Part shown: in pieces, positions 21,232 through 30,194 of the stretch
Layout: each line of letters begins with the position of its first letter
How positions within the stretch are numbered: the stretch's first letter is position 1
Assembly: GCA_036873135.1 (NCBI GenBank)
Contig: JAPTYO010000020.1
Span: 2,038,081 to 2,102,080, forward strand
Direction: 5' to 3'
DNA length: 64,000 nucleotides
Origin: Clarkia xantiana subsp. parviflora
Lineage: Eukaryota; Streptophyta; Magnoliopsida; Myrtales; Onagraceae
Position numbers and translations under genes: made by a program
Notes under the pieces: generated by a model
The model's input: only the letters and a program-made list of their open reading frames with translations
What the model was told of the DNA's origin: nothing
Database searches by the model: none

Positions 21232-22814
21232 ATGATGTCTAGATGCACCAGCGATGTAATAACTAGCTTCTCAGCCAAAATCATCCTCAAACCAACGAAG
21301 CAGCTGCTGCGCCATATCCACGCATGTCAGGTGTTCGACGAAATGCCCAGCAGAGACATCCGCTCATTCAACTCCTCCCTTGCTGCCGCAGTTCGTAGCG
21401 GAAACGTCTCTTCTGCATGGTCTTTGTTTATTGACTTGCACCGCTGCAGGACCGACCTCGATGCGTATACTTTCACACCCGTCTTGACTGCGTGTTCTGT
21501 GCTCCTGCACCTTCTCCGCGGCCAGCAAGTCCATGGATTGATGATCAAATCAGGTTCCGACGTGGGAACCATAAGCAAAACCGCCCTCATAGACATGTAC
21601 TCCAAGCACAGCCATTTGGGCGATTCTGTCAAGGTTTTTGAAGAGGTCGAGTCCAAAGATGGGGTGACTTGGAATGCGATGATCTCGAGCTTCCTGAAGC
21701 ACGGGCTTGCTAAGGATGCACTCTCTGTTTTCCAGTCGATGAGGCAGGAGAATATCGAGGTGAGCGAGTTCACTCTTTGTTCTGTTCTCAAAGCTTGTAC
21801 TATTCTACAGGCCTTTCCACAAGGCAAGCAGGTTCATGGCCTTGTAGCAGTGATGGGCAGGGATTTGGTTGTTTTAGGAACAGCTTTAATCAATTTTTAC
21901 TCCCAAGTCGGGGAAGCTAACGAGGCAGTGAAGGTTTATGCTTGTTTCGGTTCTTATAACGATAGTATGATGCGTAATTCAATGATTGCTTGTTGTGTAA
22001 GGAATAAGAACTATGGTAAAGCATTCTCAATCATGTCATCTATGAGACCGAATGTTATTGCACTGACGAGTGTGCTAGCTACTTGTTCCGACAACTCTGA
22101 TTCGTGGGTCGGGAAGCAAATTCACTGCCTAGCTATTCGTTTCGGTTTCACCTCTGATACCCAGTTGTGCAATGCTTTGTTAGACTTATATGCAAAATCT
22201 GGTAAATTGTGAAAGCCAAAACTTTGTTCGACTATATGCCCCGCAAAGATGTAATCTCTTTGACAACCATGATAGATGGGTATAGAGTTCACGGGCTTGG
22301 ACTCGAAGCTTTCTTGCTTTTCAATAACTTGGTGGAGTCTCAGTCTCACAGTGATGTGACATTGTTAAACTCAGTTACTCTTCTTGCAGTCTTATCAGCT
22401 TGTGGCCATTCGGGTCTGGTGGATCAAGGCAGGGCATGCTTCGATTTGGCTAAGGAGAAATGCGGTTTAGATACTAAACCTGAGCACTATGCTTCGTTCT
22501 TGGATAGATTAGGTCGAGCGGGTCTTATCGATGATATGTGGGAAGTTTTCCATGAAATGGTCGAGGAGAAGTTTGGGGATTCGCCTAAAGTTTGGACGGT
22601 AATGTTGAATGCTTGTGGAGTTAATCAGGATGTTGAGCGAGGAGAGGGTGCTGCGAAGCGTTTGATGGAGTTGGAGCCAGGTAAACCGGCGAATTATGTG
22701 TTGGTTTCGAATTTCTATGCGGCGATCGGTAGGTGGGATTGTGCGAGTAAACTGAGAATTGATATGAGGAATAAAGGGCTTAGTAAGGAGGCAGGGAGTA
22801 GCTGGATCACTTGA
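21232..22814 (+). pseudogene. PPR protein (PLS class, At5g66500-like), one-base frameshift
   Basis: Encodes a mitochondrial-type pentatricopeptide-repeat protein of the PLS class; such proteins bind organelle RNA. Repeats visible in order include VFDEMPSRDIRSFNSSLAAA, GQQVHGLMIKSGSDVGTISK, TALIDMYSKHSHLGDSVKVF, GKQVHGLVAVMGRDLVVLGT and GKQIHCLAIRFGFTSDTQLC. An E-type tail follows (VSNFYAAIGRWDCASKLR). The order and wording match Arabidopsis At5g66500. The first frame ends at TGA 22210-22212 (SGKL stop). The next frame resumes at once with KAKTLFDYMPRKDVISL and runs to 22814, so one base (a G in TTG-TGA) appears missing. Apart from this the gene is intact over about 528 residues. Either this is a recent pseudogene or the base is a sequencing error. 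Intronless, as usual for PPR genes. The start is ATG 21232; a second ATG follows immediately. Confidence 0.87.
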
Positions 22815-23090
22815 ATGAGATGCATCAACCTAGTTCACCTGAATGACTAGAAACTCTAGATTGATCATGATTCAGTTGATCGAGCCAGATGACTCGCCCT
22901 GGTCTGGGCCCTTACTTGACAGTCTCCCTGACCATGCTTGAGCCAAGGTGAGCCCATTAACTAGATGAATGGAAGTGAATTTAAGTCATAACAATATTAT
23001 AAAATCGTGGAGACCTCTTTGGTTTGGTATTTTTACGAGTGTAAAGTATATTCAGGGTTCGGTTCAGTAATTGGTTTCCGATTTTTGTAG
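22815..23090. other. Gap between PPR gene and MYB-CC remnant
   Basis: Holds the PPR 3' flank. No MYB-domain exon is present here, which matters for the truncated gene that follows. Confidence 0.6.
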
Positions 23091-23752
23091 GAAAAACTGC
23101 AGACACGAAAGAATCAGCTGATGCGCTGGCTAACACAGAGGGCTCATCGTAAGTAGAAACTCGCTTTCTCCTTCTTCTTCAAAAAAAAACTCCACCTTTG
23201 TGCAGTTTGCACTCATATTTTGTGAATGCTCATGTTAAAAACCTGAAAAGAGTAATTCGTTCTTACCAAACTCTGAGGTAGTTCGTTGTTTGTGAATATT
23301 GGCCTATCACTTTGACTTTGCAGTGGATTACAAATTACTCAAGCACTGAAGCTTCAGATGGAAGTAGTGCAGAAGAGGCTGCATGAGCAATTAGAGGTAT
23401 TTTCTCTAACAGCACTTGCTCCGGTGTCAATAATCCTACATAAAATTCGTTAAAAAAAACCCGGTTGATGGACGATAGAAGCATAGATCGTCTGGAACTC
23501 CAGGCATTATTGTAAAGCACAATTTAATTTTTTGAGTCTCCATATTTGCATGAGATCAAGTTCAAAAGTTCTTTTTTTTTTTGCCAAGCAAGTCCATATT
23601 TGCCTTTTCATGATGGAGATTCTGGAGATTTGTAGAGCAATTAATCTACTTTTATTTTCAATTTTGCCTCTACAAAACGTTTAAATTCAACAAAAAACCA
23701 TAAATTTGAGACTCAAACGTATAATCTCTCTCTACATTCAAAAGAGAAGAGA

Positions 23753-23826
23753 TGACCACAGTGGGAGTCAAACCCACGACCTTTTGATCTGAAGTCAAAC
23801 ACGCTAATCCACTGTGCTATGCAGTC
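23753..23826 (-). tRNA. tRNA-Arg copy with anticodon TCA, probably a pseudogene
   Basis: The cloverleaf is complete on the minus strand: acceptor GACTGCA/TGTGGTC and anticodon stem TTTGA/TCAAA around CTTCAGA. The anticodon is therefore TCA, which would read UGA. Its neighbour at 23987-24060 has TCG in the same place. Five differences are C-to-T or G-to-A at CpG sites, including TTCGGA to TTCAGA in the anticodon loop and GTTCGAC to GTTTGAC in the B box/T loop. The T-loop change removes the conserved C56, so stability and transcription are doubtful. Confidence 0.8.
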
Positions 23827-23986
23827 TCTTGGTTGTGAAAACCTAGTTGCAGTTGCATTCTTTCTTTCTGTAATCATGAATTTGTTGTCTTTAAAACTAC
23901 AAAAAAAAACAAGCTTTTTTAATATTTACATAAAATTATAAATTTTGAGACTTGAACTTATGATGATCTCTACAAAAGAAAAGAGA

Positions 23987-24060
23987 TAACCACAGTGGGA
24001 GTCGAACCCACGACCTTTTGATCCGAAGTCAAACGCGCTAATCCACTACGCTATGCGGTC
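23987..24060 (-). tRNA. tRNA-Arg(TCG)
   Basis: The minus strand reads GACCGCATAGCGTAGTGG..., anticodon stem TTTGA/TCAAA with loop CTTCGGA (anticodon TCG), intact B box GGTTCGACTCC, acceptor GACCGCA/TGTGGTT with one G-T pair at the first position. A TTTT terminator follows. Probably functional. It lies antisense in the last intron of the MYB-CC remnant. Confidence 0.93.
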
Positions 24061-24187
24061 TCTTGTTTGTGAAACCCTAGTTTGCAGTTGCATTCTTTCT
24101 GTAATCATGAAATTGTTTTCTTTAAAACTAAAAAAAAATAAACAAAAAGCAAGCTTTTTTAATTTTCACATAAAATAAAATGTCTAT

Positions 24188-25252
24188 TGTTAGGACGTGT
24201 GTATCGGGGCGACGAGGTGTCGACCCGAATGACAGTCTCACGGGTGAAATTCTTCTCTTCGTGATCCGTTTCCTTCGTGATATCGGGTAGTTAGTATTTC
24301 GGGTCGGCGTACGCCAGAGCGTCGGACTGTCATCCTGTCGTATTGTTGGACTGTTGGAGTCGGACTTTTGGAGTGTCGGACTGTTGGAAGTTTGCGAGCC
24401 CTTGAAATGACTAAGTGTTTGGGTCTCCATATACGTAGTCGTTCGCACGTCAGGGCGGTGATGCCCCCGGAGCGTCGGGACGTTATCCCCTATTGTGTTT
24501 GCACGCGTGTTCCTCATGGTGTTTGCCCGTGCCTTGTCGTATACGCACACTCTTTGCAGTGTGTGCGCGTTCCTTTACGTTCCATTGTCTTCACAATCTG
24601 TTTCCTTGCGAACCTGCACAATGGGCAGTATCGAGCACGGAGAGGGGGGAGGGGGTTGCTCGATGAGCCCTCTCCGATGCTTAAGTAAGTACAGTATTCT
24701 TGAGAGAGAGTCTAGAGAGAAGGCAGAGCTAAAATGAGTAAAGTTGCAACATGTCCCAAATGAGTAGAACTTGAGTACTATATAGAGGCTTCGAGGGGAT
24801 TAAGGTGGCTTAATGACACCGTTAGTCCCTAAATGCACTTAATCAATACGTAACAGAGGGATTAACCCCTTAATGGCACGGAGGTTGGTGAAAAAGTCTA
24901 AGTATGAGTCGGGTAAAAAGATGTCGGTACTCCACGGGAAGAGGTCTGTGTGACAAGGTTCGGGACGTCGCACACACCCTTGGGGGTGTACGACGTCCAG
25001 GCAGGGTTTCGGGACCTTCGGGGTCGGATAAAAAATCCGACCCCTAGGTCCTGGGATCGGTCCAGCCAGACCGATCTCTCCTAGGAGAGATCGGGCCAGC
25101 GGACAGGTCTAGGCGAGTATTTTTTGCTCGTCTGGAGCCGTTTGCGTTGTGGGTAATGTGTCGGGTCAAAGTTTTGAATTATAATCGTAAGTGGGTGGCC
25201 AAAATAAGACTGTCCGAACTAAAACGAGTTTAAATTGGGTGTATATCCATCA
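24188..25252 (-). mobile_element. Solo LTR, Gypsy Tat-like family, TSD TCTAT
   Basis: The plus strand reads TGTTAGGACG...TATATCCATCA with TCTAT on both sides (24183-24187 and 25253-25257). It shares the CCGATGCTTAA block, the GAGAGAGTCTAGAGAGAAGGCAG region, the terminal ATTGGGTGTATATCCATCA and a pair of palindromic blocks (AAAATCCGACCCCTAGG; ATCTCTCCTAGGAGAGAT) with the solo LTR at 13532-14107. Orientation is inferred from the full-length relative. It sits between the last two exons of the MYB-CC remnant. Confidence 0.88.
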
Positions 25253-25702
25253 TCTATGAATTTGAGCTTACACAAGTGATGATCCCTTTTGTGCATGAAA
25301 CAGGTGCAGAAACTACAACTAAGGATAGAGGCACAAGGCAAGTACTTGAAGAAGATAATCGAAGAACAACAACGACTCGGTGGAGTTCTTGTTGATTCGC
25401 CAAGCTCTGAATCAGACAAGAGAGCCGAACCGGCTACCCCAGTGGCAACATCCGAGCGCTCCTCGTTACTGTGCATTACCGAAGGGAAGACCATCTCCAT
25501 TGACGACTCGTTGTCCTCTCATCAAGAACAGTCCACTCCTGATTCTTCTTCTGGGTGTCACGACTCGAGTTTCGTGGCTGCTGATAGCAAGGAAACCGAC
25601 ATGAGGCCATGTAAGAAGCCGAGGGTGGTATTTGGTAAGATCGGTCCAGAAGAAGAAGATGTGCAGCAGCAGATACTAGAGTCGAGCTCACGGTTCTACT
25701 AA

Positions 25703-26544
25703 CAGAGCCGTTTGACAGGTGGGTCCCATACGGGTTGTCGAATCGAACAGTTAAGTTTTCCAGTTCAGATGAGCCAATGTTGTATCTTTAGATGTGCTGT
25801 GGTTATCTATTTGAGTAACTAGGTCTTAGCTAGCTTAACTGGGAGATGCTTCCTTAGAGTTCGAAATTGCTGCACAAACAAGAATAGACCGCTCTATTTG
25901 AATCAAAATCCCAGCAGCTTATGTTATGATTCATTATTATGCGTTTTTGTACAAATTGCTAACTTTAACTTTTGAAAAATTTACAATTTGTTAGTTGAAT
26001 TTTGCGAAATCGTAATTTTCTAGCTGGGTTTTAAAGAATTTTTCAATTTACTAGCTGAATTATACACATGCATATATCCTCCTCTTCACATTAGTAAAAT
26101 GGAGCTATCAAATTTCACAGCTAATAATTTGTAAAAATCTAATTAACATGAATTCATCCTTCATAAATTCATGTTTTTTATTAAAAAAAAAAAGTCATTT
26201 TTTCGCACTTTAAGTTCTAGAAATGAATATTTCTATAAATAAAACCGATCAAATTTAACTGAATTTATTATTTGCAAATTTTGTTAATTGTTTTTACTTC
26301 TCATTTCTAAAATTGATCAATTATCTTTTATAATTTAACGAAATCGACTTGAATTACAGTCTACTCATTTTAGCTAATTAAAATAGCAACTAAAATAGCA
26401 TTTTATGGAAGGAGAGAAAGTGGTGAAGGCGATTCATTCAGAATTTCTTCAACCATCTAAGAGAAGTGAAGGAACAAACATGGAGCTCGCTCTACATTGT
26501 ATTAAACCAGACAACTTATGATACATACAACGGTGGCACGCTAT
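25703..26544. other. Intergenic spacer
   Basis: The first 250 bases are the 3' flank of the MYB-CC remnant. 25920-26400 is AT-rich with diverged inner repeats (AATTTTTCAATTTACTAGCTGAA-like words, 25960-26060). No gene recognised. Confidence 0.5.
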
Positions 26545-26709
26545 TTACGACGACGACCGATGTCTATGATGGTTTATCCGGCGTAGGATGCTCATTTGCA
26601 GCCGCTGCCTAAATGCTTCCAGTCTCTCGAACCTCTCTCGCTTCGGCTTCTCAGTCTTTTCCTTCTTCTTCGCCTTAATCTCATCTTTCGGGCTCCCGGG
26701 GTGATGTTT
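26545..26709 (-). pseudogene. Possible orphan 3'-terminal exon, basic C terminus
   Basis: On the minus strand an acceptor-like CACACAG (26710-26716) precedes an open frame rich in Lys, Arg and Glu (KDEIKAKKKEKTEKPKRE, then FERLEAFRQRLQMSILRR), ending at TAA 26545-26547. The base composition is more gene-like than the surroundings. The upstream (higher-coordinate) side is occupied by a MULE end and a LINE fragment, so any parent gene would be cut off. I do not recognise the family. Confidence 0.3.
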
Positions 26710-26774
26710 CTGTGTGATTGTTCCTCAGAGGAGTTGCCAGTGCACTCTACAATTTTGAAAAACGTTAGAAAATA

Positions 26775-27025
26775 GGGTTAATAAGCTAGGAAAGGTCTGA
26801 AGTTTGGCCTATGTTAACCGGAGAGGTCTGATGTTTCAAATGTTGATTTGAGAGGTCTGAGGTTTCAACTTGGTGGATATAAGAGGTCTCCGTTAATTTT
26901 TTCCGTAAAACTGACGGAAGTTGGTCATGTGCTTAACATGTGACCGGAAATAAAATTAAATTTCAAAAATGCCCTTCTATCAAAGTGTGCCCATCACATG
27001 CTTGAATTAAAAAGACAAAAATGCC
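26775..27025 (+). mobile_element. Left end of a MULE-type element, right end not found
   Basis: Starts GGGTTAATAAGCTAGGAAAG and continues with the spaced GAGAGGTCTGA.GTTTCAA motifs, a CCGTTAA..CTGACGGAA box and GGTCATGTG..TAACATGTGACC, all also found in other MULE-type ends of the window (compare 3131-3330 and 43203-43400). The sequence changes abruptly to LINE RNase H coding sequence near 27026. No inverted partner lies within the next 2.3 kb. Confidence 0.65.
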
Positions 27026-28975
27026 ATTCTCCCACCGATGGAAAACTGCCAACTCCACCGCTTGTAATATAGCAATAGCTTCGACATTCGTTGCATTGAT
27101 ATCACGACACGAGGAATGACGACCAGCTATAAGTCTACCTTCACAATCCCGAACAATAACACCGGTTCCACCTCTTCTCGTACTTGACATCCAAGATCCA
27201 TCACAACAAATCGATATAGTGTCACCGAGTGGCGGAACCCCATAGTTGATTTGCGGCTTCTTGGAGCTGCTGCACGGCCCCCTTAGATCGGCGGTCTCGA
27301 ATGCTTCATAATTCCGCACTGAATCGTCGAATCTGGTCCACTACGATCTTTGGTTTCGGAACGTCTTTTTTGTAAAATGCCTGACGTCTTTCCTTCCATA
27401 TCTTTCATGCCGTGACCTCCATTTGAAGCTTTAAGAGAGCCTCCAATTCAACCCCTCTTTCTTCGTTTCGTCCCGTCTCTTCCATAAAATCGAGCCAGAT
27501 CGGAGTACTTCCTTCTTGCCATCGGATGCCCATTCCTCCAAACCAAACGGGCTTAGTCCAAGGGCAATGCAATAACATATGATCCACCGTCTCCGTGCCA
27601 ATACAAAAGGGACATTTAGAGGGTATATCAATCCCCCTACGATTCAATTCATCAAAAGTGGGTAGGGCTCTTGCACAACTTTTCCAAAGAAAATGTTTTA
27701 CCTTTGGCGCAGCGTTACCCTTCCATATATATCTCCAAATTCTGGACAAGACCGACCTTGAGATTGTGGGTCCCGTCGATTGAGGGGTCGGGGCTGCTTT
27801 ACGTAATGCACGGTACACAAGGCTCAGTTTTGCTTCCCCGCGCCGCCCATATCTTGAGCTCGGATTGCTCGAATCGCTACTTGCTCGGCTTGTGAAATCA
27901 TTGGTTCGATTGGATTAAGGTCCCAACTTCTCTCTGGTGGATGTAAGAGATCTGAGACTCGCATGTTTAGCATCGAGGGGGCTGCATATTCTGATCCAAC
28001 TCGATGATGAACAACACCGGGTACCCACACATCATGAAATACCCGAATTGATTCACCATTTCCGACTCGCCAAATTCCGCCTTGAATAAGTATATCCCGT
28101 CCCTCAAGTATGCTCGACGAAGCCCAAGAGGCTCAGCCACCTTTCTTCGCCTGCAAGAAGTCAGTATGCGGAAAATATATACCTTTTAGAAGTTTAGCCC
28201 AAAAAGCGTCTGGATTTGAATGAAGCCTCCATGCCGTCTTAGTGAGCATTGCAAGGTTAAATGTTTGCATATCTCTAAATCCCATGCCACCCTCTTCCTT
28301 TGGAGTCGTCATCCTATCCCACCTCTTCCACTGCATCTTCTTCCCATCTCCTTTTTCGCCCCACAAAAAACGAGCAACTATACTTGTCACCGAATCACAC
28401 CAATTCTTGGGGAATTTAAAGAGAGCCATCGAATATGTTGGGATTGCAGTTATAACCGCCTTAATTAGAACTTCCTTGCCCGCCGTATTAAGGAAAATAT
28501 TCTTCCAACCGTGAATTTTATTTGTGACACGATCCTTGAGGAAACCAAGTGCTTCCCTTTAAGACCGGCCCCAAATAGTTGGAAGTCCCAAATATTTCTC
28601 CGCATTCTCGACCGAAATAATCCCCAATATGACTTCAATAGCTTGTTTAGTGTCTAGATCCACATTCACCCCAAAATAAATGCAAGACTTACTCAAGTTG
28701 ATGCTTTGTCCCGAGGCTTGGCTATACGCCTCAAGGATCCATTTCAAAGACCTCGCGTTTCGCTCATCGGCCTTAATGAAGAAGTGCGAATCGTCCCCAA
28801 AAAAGAGATGGTGTAGGCGTGGACATGCTCTCTTTATGCTCATCCCGGTGAGCATCCGACGCTCGGCTGCATACATAATCATTCTAGATAACACATCAGC
28901 CACCATAATAAAGAGATACGGAGAAAAGGGATCGCCTTGCCTAATTCCTCTTGAGGGTCGGAAACGACTGATTTT
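27026..28975 (-). mobile_element. 5'-truncated, decayed LINE (L1-type non-LTR retrotransposon)
   Basis: Read on the minus strand from high to low coordinates: the end of a reverse-transcriptase domain with FFGDDSHFF (28906-28559; the active-site motif is GDD where ADD is usual), then a thumb/connection-like part with FKFPKNWCDSVTSIVARFLW (28429-28133). A zf-RVT-like segment follows with WKGNAAPKVKHFLWKSCARA and CPFC..TETVDHMLLHCPW (27818-27405), then a partial RNase H domain with CDGSWM..TRRGGTGVIVRD and NVEAIAILQAVELA (27319-about 27026). Stops and frameshifts separate the parts. The 5' two thirds (endonuclease and most of RT) are missing, and RNase H is cut at the MULE junction. No poly-A tail is visible. 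Confidence 0.85.
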
Positions 28976-29111
28976 TTTGCCATTAACTACAAGAGATCGA
29001 GATCGTTTTACTTCACTAAAATCACAACGTCAGATCCTAAGATCTGGATCGGGATCCCGACAACCTTGACTACCATATATGGCCATGACCATGGAGATGT
29101 GTATGTATGTA
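28976..29111. other. Junction sequence between LINE fragment and MITE
   Basis: A short unassigned stretch with GATCC-rich words (AGATCCTAAGATCTGGATCG). Nothing supported. Confidence 0.3.
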
Positions 29112-29116
29112 TGTTA

Positions 29117-29299
29117 ATGGAGAAATACTTGGATACATCGCATCCACCACCTGTCATACAGGTGGTGGACCTTCGGCCACTAAATATTTGACAAGTGGCA
29201 TAAACTAACAGATACATTGCCACTTGTTTTAATTTAGGTGGCCGTAGGTCCACCACCTTTATGACAGGTCGTGGATTCGAGGTATTCAAGTATTTCTCA
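29117..29299. mobile_element. Hairpin MITE upstream of GIGANTEA
   Basis: The element is nearly one long inverted repeat: GAGAAATACTTGGATAC..., CCACCACCTGTCAT and GTGGACC.TCGGCCAC on the left are mirrored by GTGGCCGTAGGTCCAC, TTTATGACAGGT and TATTCAAGTATTTCTC on the right. TGTTA flanks both sides (29112-29116 and 29300-29304). It ends about 900 bases before the GI start codon, probably in the promoter. Confidence 0.75.
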
Positions 29300-29343
29300 T
29301 GTTAGTGAGACGTGAGGGATCGGGTCGGGGACAGCTCTCGTGA

Positions 29344-29349
29344 CACGTG
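29344..29349 (+). promoter_or_regulatory. G-box CACGTG upstream of GIGANTEA
   Basis: A perfect CACGTG in TGACACGTGGCC, in the likely GI promoter. G-boxes bind bZIP and bHLH (PIF) factors and are common in light- and clock-controlled promoters. A second ACGT core (GCCACGTACC) lies at about 29397-29406. A perfect evening element (AAAATATCT) was not seen nearby. Confidence 0.55.
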
Positions 29350-30194
29350 GCCTCTAAGAAGAGGAGAAATTCCTAAGAAGAGAGGAAAATATCATTGCCA
29401 CGTACCCCATTTCGAGCTCTCCAAGCGTTGTAAAAGATTTCCTCTTTCTCTCTCTACTTTCTCTGTCTTCTCCTCCTCTTCCGTCTTCCCTACACCACAC
29501 CACCAGAAATCTTACCCTCTCCGCAGTTCTTACTTCTTATCAGTAGAGCTCGAATTCGAATCTCTGCATCTTACATACTTTGGGAAAAACTGAATATTTA
29601 TTCGTAACAGCAGTTTCTTCACTCGATCATGCAACCAAAGCTTCACGAACCATAGTTTCGTACAGGTAGCTGTCGTGTTTTAGATTCGTTTCGGTTTTGA
29701 GCTGATTCGTATCTGTTCATATGCTAACCAGCTCAGATTCGAAGATCTGTCAATTCATATTTTTGCTCGGAATTAGATTCTCCATTGTAATGAATCTAGC
29801 CTGGAACTTTTTGGATTGAATGATATTTGAGACTTTTTTTGGATTGATAGTATTTAGGTCGTCTGGATTCTGATGTTCCTGTGTTGGATTCTTGCAGATA
29901 ATATCGTTTCGTTGGTCTATTTCTATTATATGTATCGAGGCAATTGACAGAATCAGAGCTGGTATGCTAAAATTGTTATTCTTGTAAAGTTCAAATCAAG
30001 TTCTTCAGAAGAGAGTTGGGACACCACCTTTTTGTTTCTGAAAATTCTCAGCCATATTGTTTGAGGACTTTGGTGCTACTGCTATTAGCTATTGGTTCAT
30101 GCTGGAATACCGACCTTTGTGATTCTGATTCTTGACTGGTAGCCCATGAAATGAAGTGTTCTATTTGCTTTAGCTAGATGTTTGAGTGAGTTCT

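Larger units (their letters stand above)
23690..24180. repeat. Tandem duplication of a tRNA-containing unit
   Basis: Two units of about 230-250 bases, each running from ATAAAT..TGAGACT.AA.. through an antisense tRNA-Arg gene to TGCAGTTGCATTCTTTC.TGTAATCATGAA, TTTAAAACTA and AAGCTTTTTTAAT. The boundary is near 23925. Confidence 0.8.
23091..25702 (+). pseudogene. MYB-CC transcription factor, 3' part only (PHR/PHL family)
   Basis: Three exons follow GT-AG rules and join in frame: 23091-23148 (GKTADTKESADALANTEGSS), 23324-23396 (GLQITQALKLQMEVVQKRLH) and 25304-25702 (QKLQLRIEAQGKYLKKIIEE, then a Ser/Asp/Glu-rich tail with KKPR). Exons 2 and 3 form the MYB-CC coiled coil with its LHEQLE motif (PF14379 type), closest in wording to Arabidopsis PHL7/At2g01060-like proteins. 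The family binds P1BS-like sites and regulates phosphate-starvation genes. The DNA-binding MYB repeat, which should lie in exons just upstream, is not found; the PPR gene occupies that space. The coiled coil has an extra Val (MEVVQKR where relatives have MEVQKR). The last intron holds two tRNA-Arg genes and a solo LTR. It is probably a 5'-truncated duplicate, though a distant upstream exon cannot be excluded. Confidence 0.75.

Noticed and set aside
21327..21827. 166-aa minus-strand open frame
   Set aside because: It is the antisense shadow of the PPR coding sequence.
24128..24737. Open frames of 80-140 aa in the MYB-CC intron
   Set aside because: They lie in the solo LTR (24188-25252) and have no domain.
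27595..28514. Plus-strand frames of 62-90 aa
   Set aside because: Antisense shadows of the LINE coding sequence on the minus strand.
29380..29400. AAAATATCA considered as an evening element for GIGANTEA
   Set aside because: The last base differs from the AAAATATCT consensus, so I do not call it.
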